Below are positions 11,067 through 19,937 of a stretch of 64,000 nt of DNA, in pieces. Numbering within the stretch: the stretch's first letter is position 1; every line of letters begins with the position of its first letter. The position numbers and the translations under genes are program-made. The notes under the pieces are model-generated. The model had not been told where the DNA came from. It did no database searches and saw only the letters and a list, made by a program, of their open reading frames with translations. The stretch comes from Cryobacterium inferilacus (GTDB lineage Bacteria; Actinomycetota; Actinomycetes; Actinomycetales; Microbacteriaceae), in the NCBI RefSeq assembly GCF_019599185.1, contig NZ_JAIEUL010000011.1, positions 82,278 to 146,277 of the forward strand. Direction: 5' to 3'.

Positions 11067-11142
11067 TGTGGATAACAGTGTGGATAATCTGCGCGAAACG
11101 CCGCGTGACTTGTGCACAACCTGTGCACTCACCTGTGGACAA
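11067..11142 (-). promoter_or_regulatory. DnaA-box cluster upstream of dnaB
   Basis: On the plus strand TGTGGATAA occurs at 11067-11075 and again at 11079-11087; both are perfect complements of the DnaA box TTATCCACA. TGTGGACAA at 11134-11142 and TGTGCACAA at 11111-11119 differ by one base. The boxes lie 130-200 bp upstream of the dnaB start codon. Confidence 0.7.
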
Positions 11143-11318
11143 CTATTAACTTTGCCGGTAAAAATGCCCATTTGACCAGGTAATTAAACTATTCACATGG
11201 GTGTGCAAAAACTAGTTTCAACGCACCCTTGAATGTTGGTGAAATAGGTGGACACCTGTGCACAAAGCGGTGCAATACTCACTAAAAATGTGCCAAGAAC
11301 GGGGGTTGGTGCACGCGC

Positions 11319-11366
11319 AAAAAAGAAGTAGCGACGGTCCCTGTCGGGCTCGTCGCTACTTCTTCG
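11319..11366 (-). terminator. terminator after rplI
   Basis: A 13-bp perfect stem (11324-11336 with 11351-11363) lies ten bases past the rplI stop. Read on the minus strand it is followed by six T residues. It closes the rpsF-ssb-rpsR-rplI operon and separates it from dnaB. Confidence 0.92.
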
Positions 11367-11376
11367 TGAAACGGGA

Positions 11377-11826
11377 TTACTTGGCGGCTACAACCAGAAG
11401 GGTGATAGTCGCGCTGACCTCGTCGCGGAGACGTACCGTCGCCTGGTGCTCACCGATCGCCTTGATCGGGCTGAGCTCGACCTTGCGCTTGTCGATGGCA
11501 CCGAGGCCGGCCGCGGCAACTGCCTCGGCCACGTCGGTGGTCTTGACGGAGCCGAAGAGGCGTCCGCCGGCGCCGGCCTTGACGACCAGCTTGACCTTGG
11601 TGTTCTCAAGGGTTGCCTTGAGAGCCTGGGCCTCTTCGAGGGTGGCGTGCTCGCGGGCTACGCGGGCTGCCTTGATCTGCTCGATCTGCTTCTCGCCACC
11701 GCGGGTCCACGCAACAGCGAAGCCCTGGGGAAGAAGGTAGTTACGAGCGAACCCGTTCTTGACATCAACGATGTCACCGGGGGTACCGAGGCCGGAGACC
11801 TCGTGCGTCAGAATCAGTTTCGACAT
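11377..11826 (-). CDS. rplI: 50S ribosomal protein L9
   Basis: 149 residues, the normal L9 length. It shows the two-domain layout: an N-terminal rRNA-binding domain with [21 protein letters not shown], a central alpha-helical linker ([25 protein letters not shown]), and a C-terminal domain with [16 protein letters not shown]. Last gene of the rpsF-ssb-rpsR-rplI operon, followed directly by a strong terminator. Confidence 0.98.
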   Translation of the reverse strand: MSKLILTHEVSGLGTPGDIVDVKNGFARNYLLPQGFAVAWTRGGEKQIEQIKAARVAREHATLEEAQALKATLENTKVKLVVKAGAGGRLFGSVKTTDVAEAVAAAGLGAIDKRKVELSPIKAIGEHQATVRLRDEVSATITLLVVAAK

Positions 11827-11837
11827 GTGAGGGCTCC

Positions 11838-12101
11838 TTACCGGCCTGAGCCGGCGTAGGGCAGCAAGGCCATTTCGCGGGCGTTCTTGACGGCACGCGC
11901 GATCAGGCGCTGCTCCTGGACGGAGACGCCGGTGATGCGGCGGGCGCGGATCTTTCCACGCTCTGAGATGAACTTCCGAAGAGTGGGGACATCTTTGTAA
12001 TCGATGACACCAACTCGGATCGACTTCGCGGGAGCAGCGTTCTTGCCACCCTTAGCACCGCGGAGCGGCTTGCGGCGGTCGCCGCTCGACTTTCCAGCCA
12101 T
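11838..12101 (-). CDS. rpsR: 30S ribosomal protein S18
   Basis: 87 residues. The conserved core [25 protein letters not shown] is followed by the helix [21 protein letters not shown]18 pairs with S6 on the platform of the small subunit; its gene sits in the standard operon with rpsF. The N-terminus lacks any cysteine zinc-binding motif, so this is the zinc-independent form. Confidence 0.98.
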   Translation of the reverse strand: MAGKSSGDRRKPLRGAKGGKNAAPAKSIRVGVIDYKDVPTLRKFISERGKIRARRITGVSVQEQRLIARAVKNAREMALLPYAGSGR

Positions 12102-12156
12102 GATTTCCTTACTTTCTTAAACGTATGAGTGCAGCCGTCAACCGTGAAGGTTGGGC

Positions 12157-12666
12157 TTAGAAGGGGGTCTCGTCGCTGAAGTTGCCCGGGGTGTTCCAGA
12201 CGTCGCCGCCGCCAGTGTTGGCTGCGGGGGCGCTGGGAGCCCAGGGCTCGTCGTTACCCTGCTGCTGCGCGACGGGCGCGCCGCCGCGGGGGGCAGAGGA
12301 TGACTGCGCGCGGGTGAGGGAGGCGGTGGCGTAGCGCAGCGACGGACCAATTTCGTCAATCTCGAGCTCCATGCTCGTGCGCTTTTCACCTTCCTTGGTC
12401 TCATACGAACGCTGCTTGAGACGCCCGGAAGCGATGACACGGGAACCCTTGGTCAGTGATCCAGCGACGTGCTCGGCGAATTCACGCCAAACGCTCGCGC
12501 GCAGGAACAGCGCCTCGCCATCTTTCCACTCACTCGTTGCGCGATCGAAATTGCGCGGAGTGGAGGCGATGGTGAAGTTGGCTACCGCCAGCCCGTTCTG
12601 CGTGTAACGCAGCTCCGGATCGCTGGTGAGGTTGCCCACCACGGTGATTACGGTCTCGCCGGCCAT
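12157..12666 (-). CDS. ssb: single-stranded DNA-binding protein
   Basis: 169 residues. The OB fold covers about residues 1-115 ([22 protein letters not shown] at the start). A flexible glycine/alanine/glutamine linker leads to the acidic C-terminal tip DETPF, the docking site for replication and repair partners. Its ATG is three bases after the rpsF stop codon, so translation is probably coupled. The operon position between rpsF and rpsR is the one typical of bacteria. Confidence 0.97.
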   Translation of the reverse strand: MAGETVITVVGNLTSDPELRYTQNGLAVANFTIASTPRNFDRATSEWKDGEALFLRASVWREFAEHVAGSLTKGSRVIASGRLKQRSYETKEGEKRTSMELEIDEIGPSLRYATASLTRAQSSSAPRGGAPVAQQQGNDEPWAPSAPAANTGGGDVWNTPGNFSDETPF

Positions 12667-12669
12667 GGG

Positions 12670-13173
12670 CTACTTGTCGCTTGCCTTGTCGGCGTCTGCC
12701 TCGGCAGGAGCGTCCGCGGCGACCGGAGCTGCCGAAGCAGCTGCAGGCTTTGCGGATGCGGCGACCTTGGCAGCAGGAGCTGCGGCAGGAGCGTCGGCCT
12801 TGACCGGAGCAGCAGCCTTCGGGTTGGCTGCCTTGCGGGCTGCCTTCTCGGCGGCAAGCTTGCTTGCGACGGCAACCTGGGCGATGCCCTCTTCTGCGCG
12901 AAGCACCTTGGTGCGCATGACGGCTTCCGACAGCTTCAGCTGACGGTCGAGCTCGGCAGTTGCTGCGGCGTTTGCGGTGAAGTCGACGACGGCGTAGATG
13001 CCCTCGGCCTTCTTGTTGATCTCATAAGCGAGACGACGGCGACCCCAAACGTCAACCTTGTCAATGGTTCCACCATCGTTGCGAACAACGTTGAGGAACT
13101 TGTCAAGGCTGGGAGCGACGATGCGCTCATCGAGTTCGGGATCGAGGATAACCATCAATTCGTACTGATGCAT
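12670..13173 (-). CDS. rpsF: 30S ribosomal protein S6 with long Ala/Pro-rich tail
   Basis: 167 residues. Residues 1-95 are a normal S6 ([18 protein letters not shown]... [24 protein letters not shown]). About 70 extra residues rich in alanine, lysine and proline follow, a tail found in many high-GC actinobacterial S6 proteins but longer than the ~96-residue norm elsewhere. Start ATG at 13173 has a strong GGAGGTGG ribosome-binding site. It is the first gene of the ribosomal operon; the short leader may carry an S6:S18 autoregulatory element. Confidence 0.97.
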   Translation of the reverse strand: MHQYELMVILDPELDERIVAPSLDKFLNVVRNDGGTIDKVDVWGRRRLAYEINKKAEGIYAVVDFTANAAATAELDRQLKLSEAVMRTKVLRAEEGIAQVAVASKLAAEKAARKAANPKAAAPVKADAPAAAPAAKVAASAKPAAASAAPVAADAPAEADADKASDK

Positions 13174-13356
13174 GACTAACCCACCTCCTTCGGACTAAAC
13201 GGCTGCAGTATCTCTGCAACAGGAGGGTTGTGCATGTGTTGAACGTGGAGGCCGGGAATCCGGCACACAGACAACCTGCCAAGACTACTGGAATCATGGC
13301 TGTGGCGCCACCTTCCCGCCCCGGTGCCCTCCGCACCGGGAAGTATTCGGTCGGCA

Positions 13357-14235
13357 TCAGGACTCCACTCGCAGCCCGGCGGCGGCCAACACCGCGCCCA
13401 GACGGGCCGGATGCAGGGCGTCCGCCCACCGCCACTGGGTGAGCACTCTGCCCGGCCCGGCCAGACGGCTCAGTCGACCCGGATCCGCATCCCGCCGGAC
13501 CTCGCAATCGAACTCGCCCAGCACGGTGTGCCGTCTGATGTGAAACCGCGGCTCCCAACGAAAATCCACCCGGTCTTCCCCGGTGGAGTGCTGGTACACG
13601 GCCTGCAGGGCGGGAAGCGGGAGCCGTGACACCCGCATCGTGGCCCGGCTCAGCGACTGCCCACTCGACGAGGATCGTCCGTCGGCGAAGGAGGCCGCCT
13701 CCCGCGCCCGGCCGGCGCGAGGGTCTGCGCCCAAAGCCGACACCCGTTCAAGCAGGCGTTCCTTCCGCACCGGCGGCAGAACAACCCCGCCCGGCAGCAC
13801 GAATCGCTCCTGTAACGCCGCATCCAGACTGATCACGGCGGATCGGAACGGCTGAGTGAGCGCCAGGTCGAGCATGGTGCGCAGCCGCGAGGTGGTCAGA
13901 AGGCCGCCCACCTCCGTTATATCGGTATCGGAGAGGTAGTCCCGGTGCCAGACGATCTCCTCGGTGGAGCTCTGGACATGGTTGCGGCCGCCGCACACGT
14001 GCACGGCGTGGGGCCACGGACCGAGGATGGGTAAGCCCCACAGTCGGGCAGCGGACAGGTGGCTGAGCACCGGCCGGGATCGCCGTCTCAGGACCTCGCC
14101 ATAGATGCGCATCAGGTAGCGGCCATCGCGGTCCGCTAGTGCCCAGACGTCGGTCGAGAGGTCTCGGTACCGGTCCGGTTCGATGCCGCGGGGTACGCGG
14201 ATGGTGTCGTTGTCGACACGGTGGGAGGTGTACAT
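13357..14235 (-). CDS. DUF559/AbiEi-like protein with a shortened C-terminal domain
   Basis: 292 residues. The N-terminal ~180 residues resemble the abundant Microbacteriaceae proteins that start with an AbiEi-like winged-helix segment (LSHLSAARLWGLPILGPWP... TSRLRTMLDLAL). The C-terminus resembles a vsr/DUF559 nuclease-like fold, but the usual stretch after GEFD seems deleted: GEFDCEVRRDADPGRL runs almost at once into VLTQWRWADALHPARL. A key catalytic residue is probably lost. Function unknown; such genes are numerous and variable in this family. The start at GTG/ATG around 14235 is not certain. Confidence 0.6.
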   Translation of the reverse strand: MYTSHRVDNDTIRVPRGIEPDRYRDLSTDVWALADRDGRYLMRIYGEVLRRRSRPVLSHLSAARLWGLPILGPWPHAVHVCGGRNHVQSSTEEIVWHRDYLSDTDITEVGGLLTTSRLRTMLDLALTQPFRSAVISLDAALQERFVLPGGVVLPPVRKERLLERVSALGADPRAGRAREAASFADGRSSSSGQSLSRATMRVSRLPLPALQAVYQHSTGEDRVDFRWEPRFHIRRHTVLGEFDCEVRRDADPGRLSRLAGPGRVLTQWRWADALHPARLGAVLAAAGLRVES

Positions 14236-14368
14236 GCACCGAGAGTGCCCGTGGCCGCGGCCGGACGACCCGTCAGACCGGATGCTGTGGACACAGCTCA
14301 GGACCGACGCCCTGTGGAGGAGACGTGACCAGGCTCACCCGGGCAGCAGACGGCTCGGGCCCGTATGG

Positions 14369-15799
14369 TCAGGCGTCGCGGGCGGCCCACCAGGACTGCA
14401 GGCGACGGGTGGCCTCCTCGACGCCGAGCGGTCCGTCGTCGAGGCGCTGCTCGAGCAGGTACCGGTAGGCCTCGCCCACCTCGCGCCCCGGCGTGAGGCC
14501 CAGCACGCCCATGATCTGCTCGCCGTCGAGGTCGGGACGCACGGAGTCCATTTCCTCCTGGGCGGCGAGCTCGCTGATGCGCTGCTCCAGGTCGTCATAG
14601 GCGAAGGCGAGCCGGTCGGCCTTGCGCCGGTTGCGGGTCGTCACATCGGCTCGGGTGAGAATGTGCAGCCGTTCCAACTGGTCCCCGGCATCCCGCACGT
14701 ACCGGCGCACCGCGGAGTCGGTCCACGCGCCCTCGGTGTAGCCGAAGAACCGCAGGTGCAGTTCGACCAGCCGCGACACTGCGGAGATGGTGTCGTTGTC
14801 GAAGCGCAGGGCCCGCAGGCGTTTCTTGGCCAGCTTCGCGCCGACGACGTCGTGGTGATAAAAGCTGACCACTCCGCCGGACTCGAGTTTGCGCGTGGCC
14901 GGCTTGCCGATGTCGTGCATGAGGGCGGCCAACCGCACCACAAGATCGGGTTCGGTCAGGTTCTGCCGCGACCGCTCGTAGCCGATGGCCTGATCGAGCA
15001 CCGTGAGCGTGTGCTGGTAGACATCCTTGTGGTGGTGGTGTTCATCAACCTCGAGGCGCAGGGCCGGGATCTCGGGCAGAACGATCGCGGCCAGGCCGGA
15101 GTCCACGAGCAGCTCGATGCCGGCACGCGGGTTGGCCGAGCGCAGGAGCTTGCCCAGCTCGTCACCCACCCGCTCGGCGGAGATGATGTCGATGCTGCCC
15201 GCCATCGCGGCCATCGCGATGGCCGTGTCCATTTCTAAGGAGAAACCCAGCTGGGCGGTGAATCGTGCTGCCCGCATCATCCGCAGCGGGTCGTCACCGA
15301 AGGAGATCTCGGGTGCCGTCGGCGTGCGCAACACACCCTTCAGAAGGTCGTCGATGCCGTTGGACGGGTCGACGAGCGTCATCTGTGGCAACCGCAACGC
15401 GAGCGCGTTGACGGTGAAATCCCGTCGGAGCAGGTCGTCGTCCAGGCTGCTGCCGAACACCACGTCCGGGCGGCGGGTCTGGCCGTCATAGCTGTCCGCG
15501 CGGTAGGTGGTGATTTCGACCTTTTCGCCCGCGATCTGGGCGCCGATCGTGCCGAAGGCACGGCCGATGTCCCAGTGCGCCTCCGCGATCGGGGTGACGA
15601 TCGCGAGGATCTGATCCGGCGTCGCGTTCGTTGTGAAGTCCAGGTCATTGGTGACCTTGTCGAGGAACGCATCGCGGACCGGACCGCCGACGAGGGCCAA
15701 CTCGAAACCCGCCTGGGCGAACGCGTTCGCCAATCTGGACACTGTGGGGGAGGCAGCCAGGTCGCCCAGTCTTGCGAGGGCTGCCGCGACGCTCTGCAT
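14369..15799 (-). CDS. cca: CCA-adding tRNA nucleotidyltransferase
   Basis: 476 residues from the ATG at 15799. The nucleotidyltransferase head shows LALVGGPVRDAFLDK and the metal-binding DLDFTTNATPD. Further on are RRDFTVNALALRLP and DPLRMMRAARFTAQLGF, then an HD domain (LAALMHDIGKPATR). It adds or repairs the 3'-CCA end of tRNAs, needed here because the three tRNA genes in the window do not encode CCA. In other Actinobacteria it is also divergent from the membrane protein/murJ pair, as here. Confidence 0.95.
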   Translation of the reverse strand: MQSVAAALARLGDLAASPTVSRLANAFAQAGFELALVGGPVRDAFLDKVTNDLDFTTNATPDQILAIVTPIAEAHWDIGRAFGTIGAQIAGEKVEITTYRADSYDGQTRRPDVVFGSSLDDDLLRRDFTVNALALRLPQMTLVDPSNGIDDLLKGVLRTPTAPEISFGDDPLRMMRAARFTAQLGFSLEMDTAIAMAAMAGSIDIISAERVGDELGKLLRSANPRAGIELLVDSGLAAIVLPEIPALRLEVDEHHHHKDVYQHTLTVLDQAIGYERSRQNLTEPDLVVRLAALMHDIGKPATRKLESGGVVSFYHHDVVGAKLAKKRLRALRFDNDTISAVSRLVELHLRFFGYTEGAWTDSAVRRYVRDAGDQLERLHILTRADVTTRNRRKADRLAFAYDDLEQRISELAAQEEMDSVRPDLDGEQIMGVLGLTPGREVGEAYRYLLEQRLDDGPLGVEEATRRLQSWWAARDA

Positions 15800-15888
15800 G
15801 ACCCCATGGTAGTTGCTCTGTACCCGCCGCACGGTGCGGTGCCGGCCGCTGGAGGGTTCTCCCCTGTCGACGCCGTAGAATCCCGTAC

Positions 15889-18168
15889 ATGGTGGCCGAT
15901 CCGATTCACGTGCGTCGGCCCGCGCTCCCCGCGCTTCGGCGGCGAATCGTGGCCGCGCTGCTGTGCGCACCCCTGGCGTTCTGGCCGGTTCTGACCGAAT
16001 CGGGCTCCGCGTCCGCTCTGCCCGCGACCGCCCAGGCCGCGCCCGTCTCGGTTCCCTCCGCCACGGATGACGACACCGTCTCGATCGAGCTCACCCCCAG
16101 CGGTTCGTCGACCCTGCACCTCGACCAGCCGCTGCAGGTCACCGTGACGGTGACCAATGACACCGCCGCGGCCCTTCCGACCGGGTCGGTCGAGGTCTTC
16201 CTGGCCGACCAGGCGCTCACCACCCGGGCTGCCGTCAACGATTGGCTTGACCCGGAGGAGGACAGCGATTTCGGCGAGTTGCTGACCAGCGTGCCCCTCG
16301 CCGACGCTGTGCCCGCGCACAGCAGTGTCAGCATCCCGGTGAGCGTGCCGGATGAGTCGCTCGGTCTCTTCGAGTGGAGCCCGTGGGGTCCGCGGGGCAT
16401 CGCGGCCTCCCTCACCGTCGGCGACTCCGTGCGCGCGACGGATGAGTCCACCTTCGTTTGGTACCCGGACACCAGCACGGCCACTCCCCCGAGCGTGACC
16501 CCTGTCGATCTGGCGATTGCCATGCCGATCACCACTCCCCCCTCGACCACTGGATTGATCAGCGCCGAAGACCTCACGACCTATACGGCTGAGTCGGGAA
16601 TTCTCACCCGGCAGCTGGACGGCGTCATCAACCGGCCGGTGGCCATCGGCATCGACCCGATGATCATCGCCTCCATCCGGATTCTGGGCTCCGCAGCTCC
16701 CGACTCCGCGGTGCGGTGGCTCGACCGTCTCGCTCAGGCATCCAACGAGATATTCCCTCTCGGGTATGCGGACTCGGACCCGGCCCTGGCCACCCAGGCC
16801 GGCGCCTCAGGGCCGCTCACCCCCACCTCGCTCGAATTTGCCGCCGATCCGGCACTCTTCCCATCGGCAGCGGCCACCGTGCCGCCGGCGGCCGAGGACA
16901 CCCCGGCCGATCCCAATATTCCGACACCGACATCTACCGAAGTCCCGCAGCCGGACGGGACCGTCACGGTGCCCACTCTCGAGCAGCTGCTCGACTGGGA
17001 TTACAGCACCACGACAGTCGCCTGGCCCGCAGACAACATCGTCGCGCAGGCGGACTTGACCGCGTTCTCGACGGCCGGCTTGGCCCGTACCATCCTCGCG
17101 TCCGGCAACGTCGACAGGGACGATCCCACCGTCACCGAGAGCACCACGGTCGCCCTGGGCTCGGATCAGGTCGGCCTGGTCGCCGATACCGGTGTCTCGC
17201 AGGCGCTTCGCCGGGCCGTCACCGCCACCACCGACGTGTCCTGGCGCGGAGCAATGGCGGAGTTGTCGGCCCAAGTGGCCATTGTCGCGGCCACGAACCC
17301 GGACGAGGCCCTCACCCTGTTGGCCACGCTCGACCGGGGGTGGCCGCAGGACGCCTCCCGACTGAGCCAGACGATCGACAGCCTGGGGAACCTGCCTTGG
17401 TTTGCCGCCACCACCTTCACCGAGGCGGCGGCGACCCCGGTCTCCGCCGATGTCTCCTTCGTGTCCAAGTCCGCCCCGGCCACCAGCGTCGACCTGGCCG
17501 GCCGGCTGATCGACCGGGAGGCCGAAGTGGTCGAATTCGCCGGCGCACTGGCCGATCCGCTGGCAGTGACCGCCCCGCACCGTTTGGCCCTGCTCGGGCT
17601 GCTCGCCACCTCGTGGGAGTCCACTCCCGGCGACTGGCGCACCGCCGTCGGTGAGAACCTGGCCGCCTCCCGCACCGTGCTGAGTTCGGTGACGGTGATC
17701 ACGACCGGGCCCGTCAACGTCGTCGGCAGCAAGGTCGATATCCCCATCACGTTGAACAACGCGCTCAACCAGGCCGCCACGGTGCGCGTCAGCGTTGTCC
17801 CCTCCAATGGGCGCCTCGTGGTGGGCAATGACGTTGAGACCGTGATCGATGCCGCGTCCGCCAAGACCGTGTCCATCCCGGTGAGCGCCGCCGTCGGTAA
17901 CGGTGCTGTCACCCTCCGGGTCACTCTGTCGACTCCGTCTGGCACAATCATGGACCAGCCGTCCCTGATCCCGGTGAATGTGCGCGCGGACTGGGAGGGC
18001 ATCGGCTCCCGCATCTTCGCCGCCCTCGTCGTGCTGTTCTTCGGTTTCGGCGTCTGGCGCAATATCGTGCATCGCCGTCGTGACCGCGCCGAGACTGCCA
18101 GTGCCGAGGCCAATCCGGATGCCGACCTCGAGTCCGACCCAGACGCCCCGGCGGCCCCCCGTGGCTAG
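15889..18168 (+). CDS. DUF6049-family secreted, membrane-anchored protein
   Basis: 759 residues. A basic N-terminus and hydrophobic segment (RRRIVAALLCAPLAFWPVLT) make a signal peptide. A beta-rich extracellular region follows, including an Ig-like stretch near the end, and then one transmembrane helix (IFAALVVLFFGFGVWRNIVH) and an acidic cytoplasmic tail. The family sits next to murJ across Actinobacteria (Rv3909 in Mycobacterium tuberculosis). The function is unknown, but the fixed pairing with the lipid II flippase suggests a role in cell-wall assembly. Its last eight bases overlap the murJ start. Confidence 0.85.
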   Translation: MVADPIHVRRPALPALRRRIVAALLCAPLAFWPVLTESGSASALPATAQAAPVSVPSATDDDTVSIELTPSGSSTLHLDQPLQVTVTVTNDTAAALPTGSVEVFLADQALTTRAAVNDWLDPEEDSDFGELLTSVPLADAVPAHSSVSIPVSVPDESLGLFEWSPWGPRGIAASLTVGDSVRATDESTFVWYPDTSTATPPSVTPVDLAIAMPITTPPSTTGLISAEDLTTYTAESGILTRQLDGVINRPVAIGIDPMIIASIRILGSAAPDSAVRWLDRLAQASNEIFPLGYADSDPALATQAGASGPLTPTSLEFAADPALFPSAAATVPPAAEDTPADPNIPTPTSTEVPQPDGTVTVPTLEQLLDWDYSTTTVAWPADNIVAQADLTAFSTAGLARTILASGNVDRDDPTVTESTTVALGSDQVGLVADTGVSQALRRAVTATTDVSWRGAMAELSAQVAIVAATNPDEALTLLATLDRGWPQDASRLSQTIDSLGNLPWFAATTFTEAAATPVSADVSFVSKSAPATSVDLAGRLIDREAEVVEFAGALADPLAVTAPHRLALLGLLATSWESTPGDWRTAVGENLAASRTVLSSVTVITTGPVNVVGSKVDIPITLNNALNQAATVRVSVVPSNGRLVVGNDVETVIDAASAKTVSIPVSAAVGNGAVTLRVTLSTPSGTIMDQPSLIPVNVRADWEGIGSRIFAALVVLFFGFGVWRNIVHRRRDRAETASAEANPDADLESDPDAPAAPRG

Positions 18169-19774
18169 CGGCGTCGGCCGCGCCAGCGCCATCCTGGCAT
18201 CGGGCACGATGGTCTCCCGACTCCTCGGGTTCGTCAAGGTCATCGTCTTCGCCAATATCATCGGGCAGATCGGCAACGTGCCCGACGCCTTCACCGTCGC
18301 CAACCAGCTGCCGAACACGGTGTACACGATCGTGGCGGGCGGCGTGCTCACCGCGGTTCTCGTGCCGCAGATCGTGCGGGCGAGTCTGCACGATGACGGC
18401 GGCACCGCCTACATCAACAAGCTCGTCACCCTGGCGCTGAGCATCCTGGCCGTCACAACCCTGGTCGCGACGTTGCTGGCGCCCCTGATCACCCGGTTCA
18501 TCGCCCTGGGTTTCTCACCCGAGCAGTTGTCGTTGGCCACTGCCTTTGCCTACTGGTGCCTGCCGCAGATCTTCTTCTACGGCCTGTATACGGTGCTGGG
18601 CGAGGTGCTCAACGCCCGCAAATCGTTCGGCCCGTTCACCTGGGTCCCGGTGCTCAACAACGTCATCTCGATCGGCGGCCTGCTCCTGTTCGCCGTCTTG
18701 TTCGGCGTGGACCCGAATGCCGAGCGCACACCCGTGGACTTCACGCCGGCCATGACCGCTCTGCTCGCGGGCAGCGCGACGCTCGGCGTGGTGCTGCAGG
18801 CCGTGGTGCTGTACTACTTCTGGCGGCGGATCGGCCTGCGCTACCGCCCCGACTTCAGATTCCGCGGTGTGGGCCTCGGCACAGCGGGCAAGATGGCCAG
18901 CTGGACCTTCGGCATGCTGCTGCTGACGACGATCGCCGGTGTTGTGGAAACCCAGGTGGTGTCGCTCGCCTCCGGGGAGGGCGCATCCGCCACTGTCATG
19001 AGCACGGCCTGGTTGATCTTCATGCTGCCGCACTCGATCATCACGGTCTCGGTGGCCACCGCCTACTTCACCCGGATGAGCGAGCACGCCTCCCGAGACG
19101 ACACCGACAAGCTGCGCACGGATGCCTCCTCCGCCATCCGTGGGACCACCCTGCTGATCGTGCTCGCGAGCGCCGTCATCATGGTGTGCGCCTACCCGTT
19201 CGCCCGGGTCTTCGGCGAGGCCGGGTTCGAGCAAGTTCAGGCCATCGGCAATGTCATCATCGCCTTCCTGCTGGGGCTGGTGGCGTTCTGTGTGCTCTTC
19301 GTCGTGCAACGCACCTTCTACGCGCTGGGCGACACCCGAACGCCCTTCTTCTTCACGCTGTTCCAGGTCGCCCTCGTGATCACGGGTGTGCTCGGCTGCG
19401 CGCTCCTCCCGCCGGAATGGATCGCCTTCGGCATCGCCTTGGTCGTGACGGTGTCGGGAATCCTGCAGGCGATCCTGGCCGCGTGGCTGCTGCGCCGGCG
19501 GCTCGGCGGCATCGATGGCCGGCGCATCCTGCGCAGCCTGGTCAAGTATTTCGTCGCCGTGCTCATACCGGTCGCCGCGGGAATCTGGGTTCTGACGGCG
19601 CTGGGCGGCACGGCAGAGGGTGGCTACGCCGTGTCGGGCATCGTGCCGGCGATCCTCTCCATGGCGGTGATCGGTTCGGTCATGGCCGCACTGTACTTCG
19701 CGCTGCTGCTGCTCATGCGCAGCCAGGAACTGCATGGTTTCCTGACCCCCGTGCTGGCTCGATTCCGGCGCTAA
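18161..19774 (+). CDS. murJ: lipid II flippase MurJ
   Basis: 537 residues from a GTG that overlaps the end of the DUF6049 gene. About 14 membrane helices are predicted. The N-terminal ILASGTMVSRLLGFVKVIVFANIIG, with its conserved SRxxGxxR-like segment, and PDAFTVANQLPN are family hallmarks. MurJ moves the peptidoglycan precursor lipid II across the membrane. There is no fused cytoplasmic kinase-like domain as in the mycobacterial protein; it ends soon after the last helix. Confidence 0.95.
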   Translation: MASGVGRASAILASGTMVSRLLGFVKVIVFANIIGQIGNVPDAFTVANQLPNTVYTIVAGGVLTAVLVPQIVRASLHDDGGTAYINKLVTLALSILAVTTLVATLLAPLITRFIALGFSPEQLSLATAFAYWCLPQIFFYGLYTVLGEVLNARKSFGPFTWVPVLNNVISIGGLLLFAVLFGVDPNAERTPVDFTPAMTALLAGSATLGVVLQAVVLYYFWRRIGLRYRPDFRFRGVGLGTAGKMASWTFGMLLLTTIAGVVETQVVSLASGEGASATVMSTAWLIFMLPHSIITVSVATAYFTRMSEHASRDDTDKLRTDASSAIRGTTLLIVLASAVIMVCAYPFARVFGEAGFEQVQAIGNVIIAFLLGLVAFCVLFVVQRTFYALGDTRTPFFFTLFQVALVITGVLGCALLPPEWIAFGIALVVTVSGILQAILAAWLLRRRLGGIDGRRILRSLVKYFVAVLIPVAAGIWVLTALGGTAEGGYAVSGIVPAILSMAVIGSVMAALYFALLLLMRSQELHGFLTPVLARFRR

Positions 19775-19853
19775 GCCGCCGCGACGGCAGGTATCGCGCA
19801 GGTGACCGGCCGCTGAACAACGGCCCCCAGAGGCGGCCAGGGGCCGGCTGGCA

Positions 19854-19880
19854 CGGAATATCATCCGATTAGGATGTGTT
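19854..19880 (+). promoter_or_regulatory. SigR/SigH-type (disulfide stress) promoter for trxBA
   Basis: GGAAT at 19855-19859 is separated by exactly 18 bases from GTT at 19878-19880. This matches the GGGAAT-N18/19-GTT consensus of the actinobacterial thiol-oxidative-stress ECF sigma factors (SigR in Streptomyces, SigH in Mycobacterium). Their classic target is the thioredoxin system, and the element lies 58 bp upstream of trxB. The regulator itself is not in the window. Confidence 0.7.
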
Positions 19881-19937
19881 GTACCCGAAAGTGAGGCGCC
19901 GCAGGGCGTCTCTCCCACTGATTTCAAGGAGTTCCGC

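Larger units (their letters stand above)
10937..11376. other. 440-bp spacer between rplI and dnaB with DnaA boxes
   Basis: No coding potential is visible. The part nearest dnaB is GC-rich. From about 11065 to 11200 it is AT-richer and holds two perfect and several near DnaA boxes (listed separately), and its far end holds the rplI terminator. It must contain the dnaB promoter on the minus strand, but I could not assign -35/-10 elements with confidence. Confidence 0.7.
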
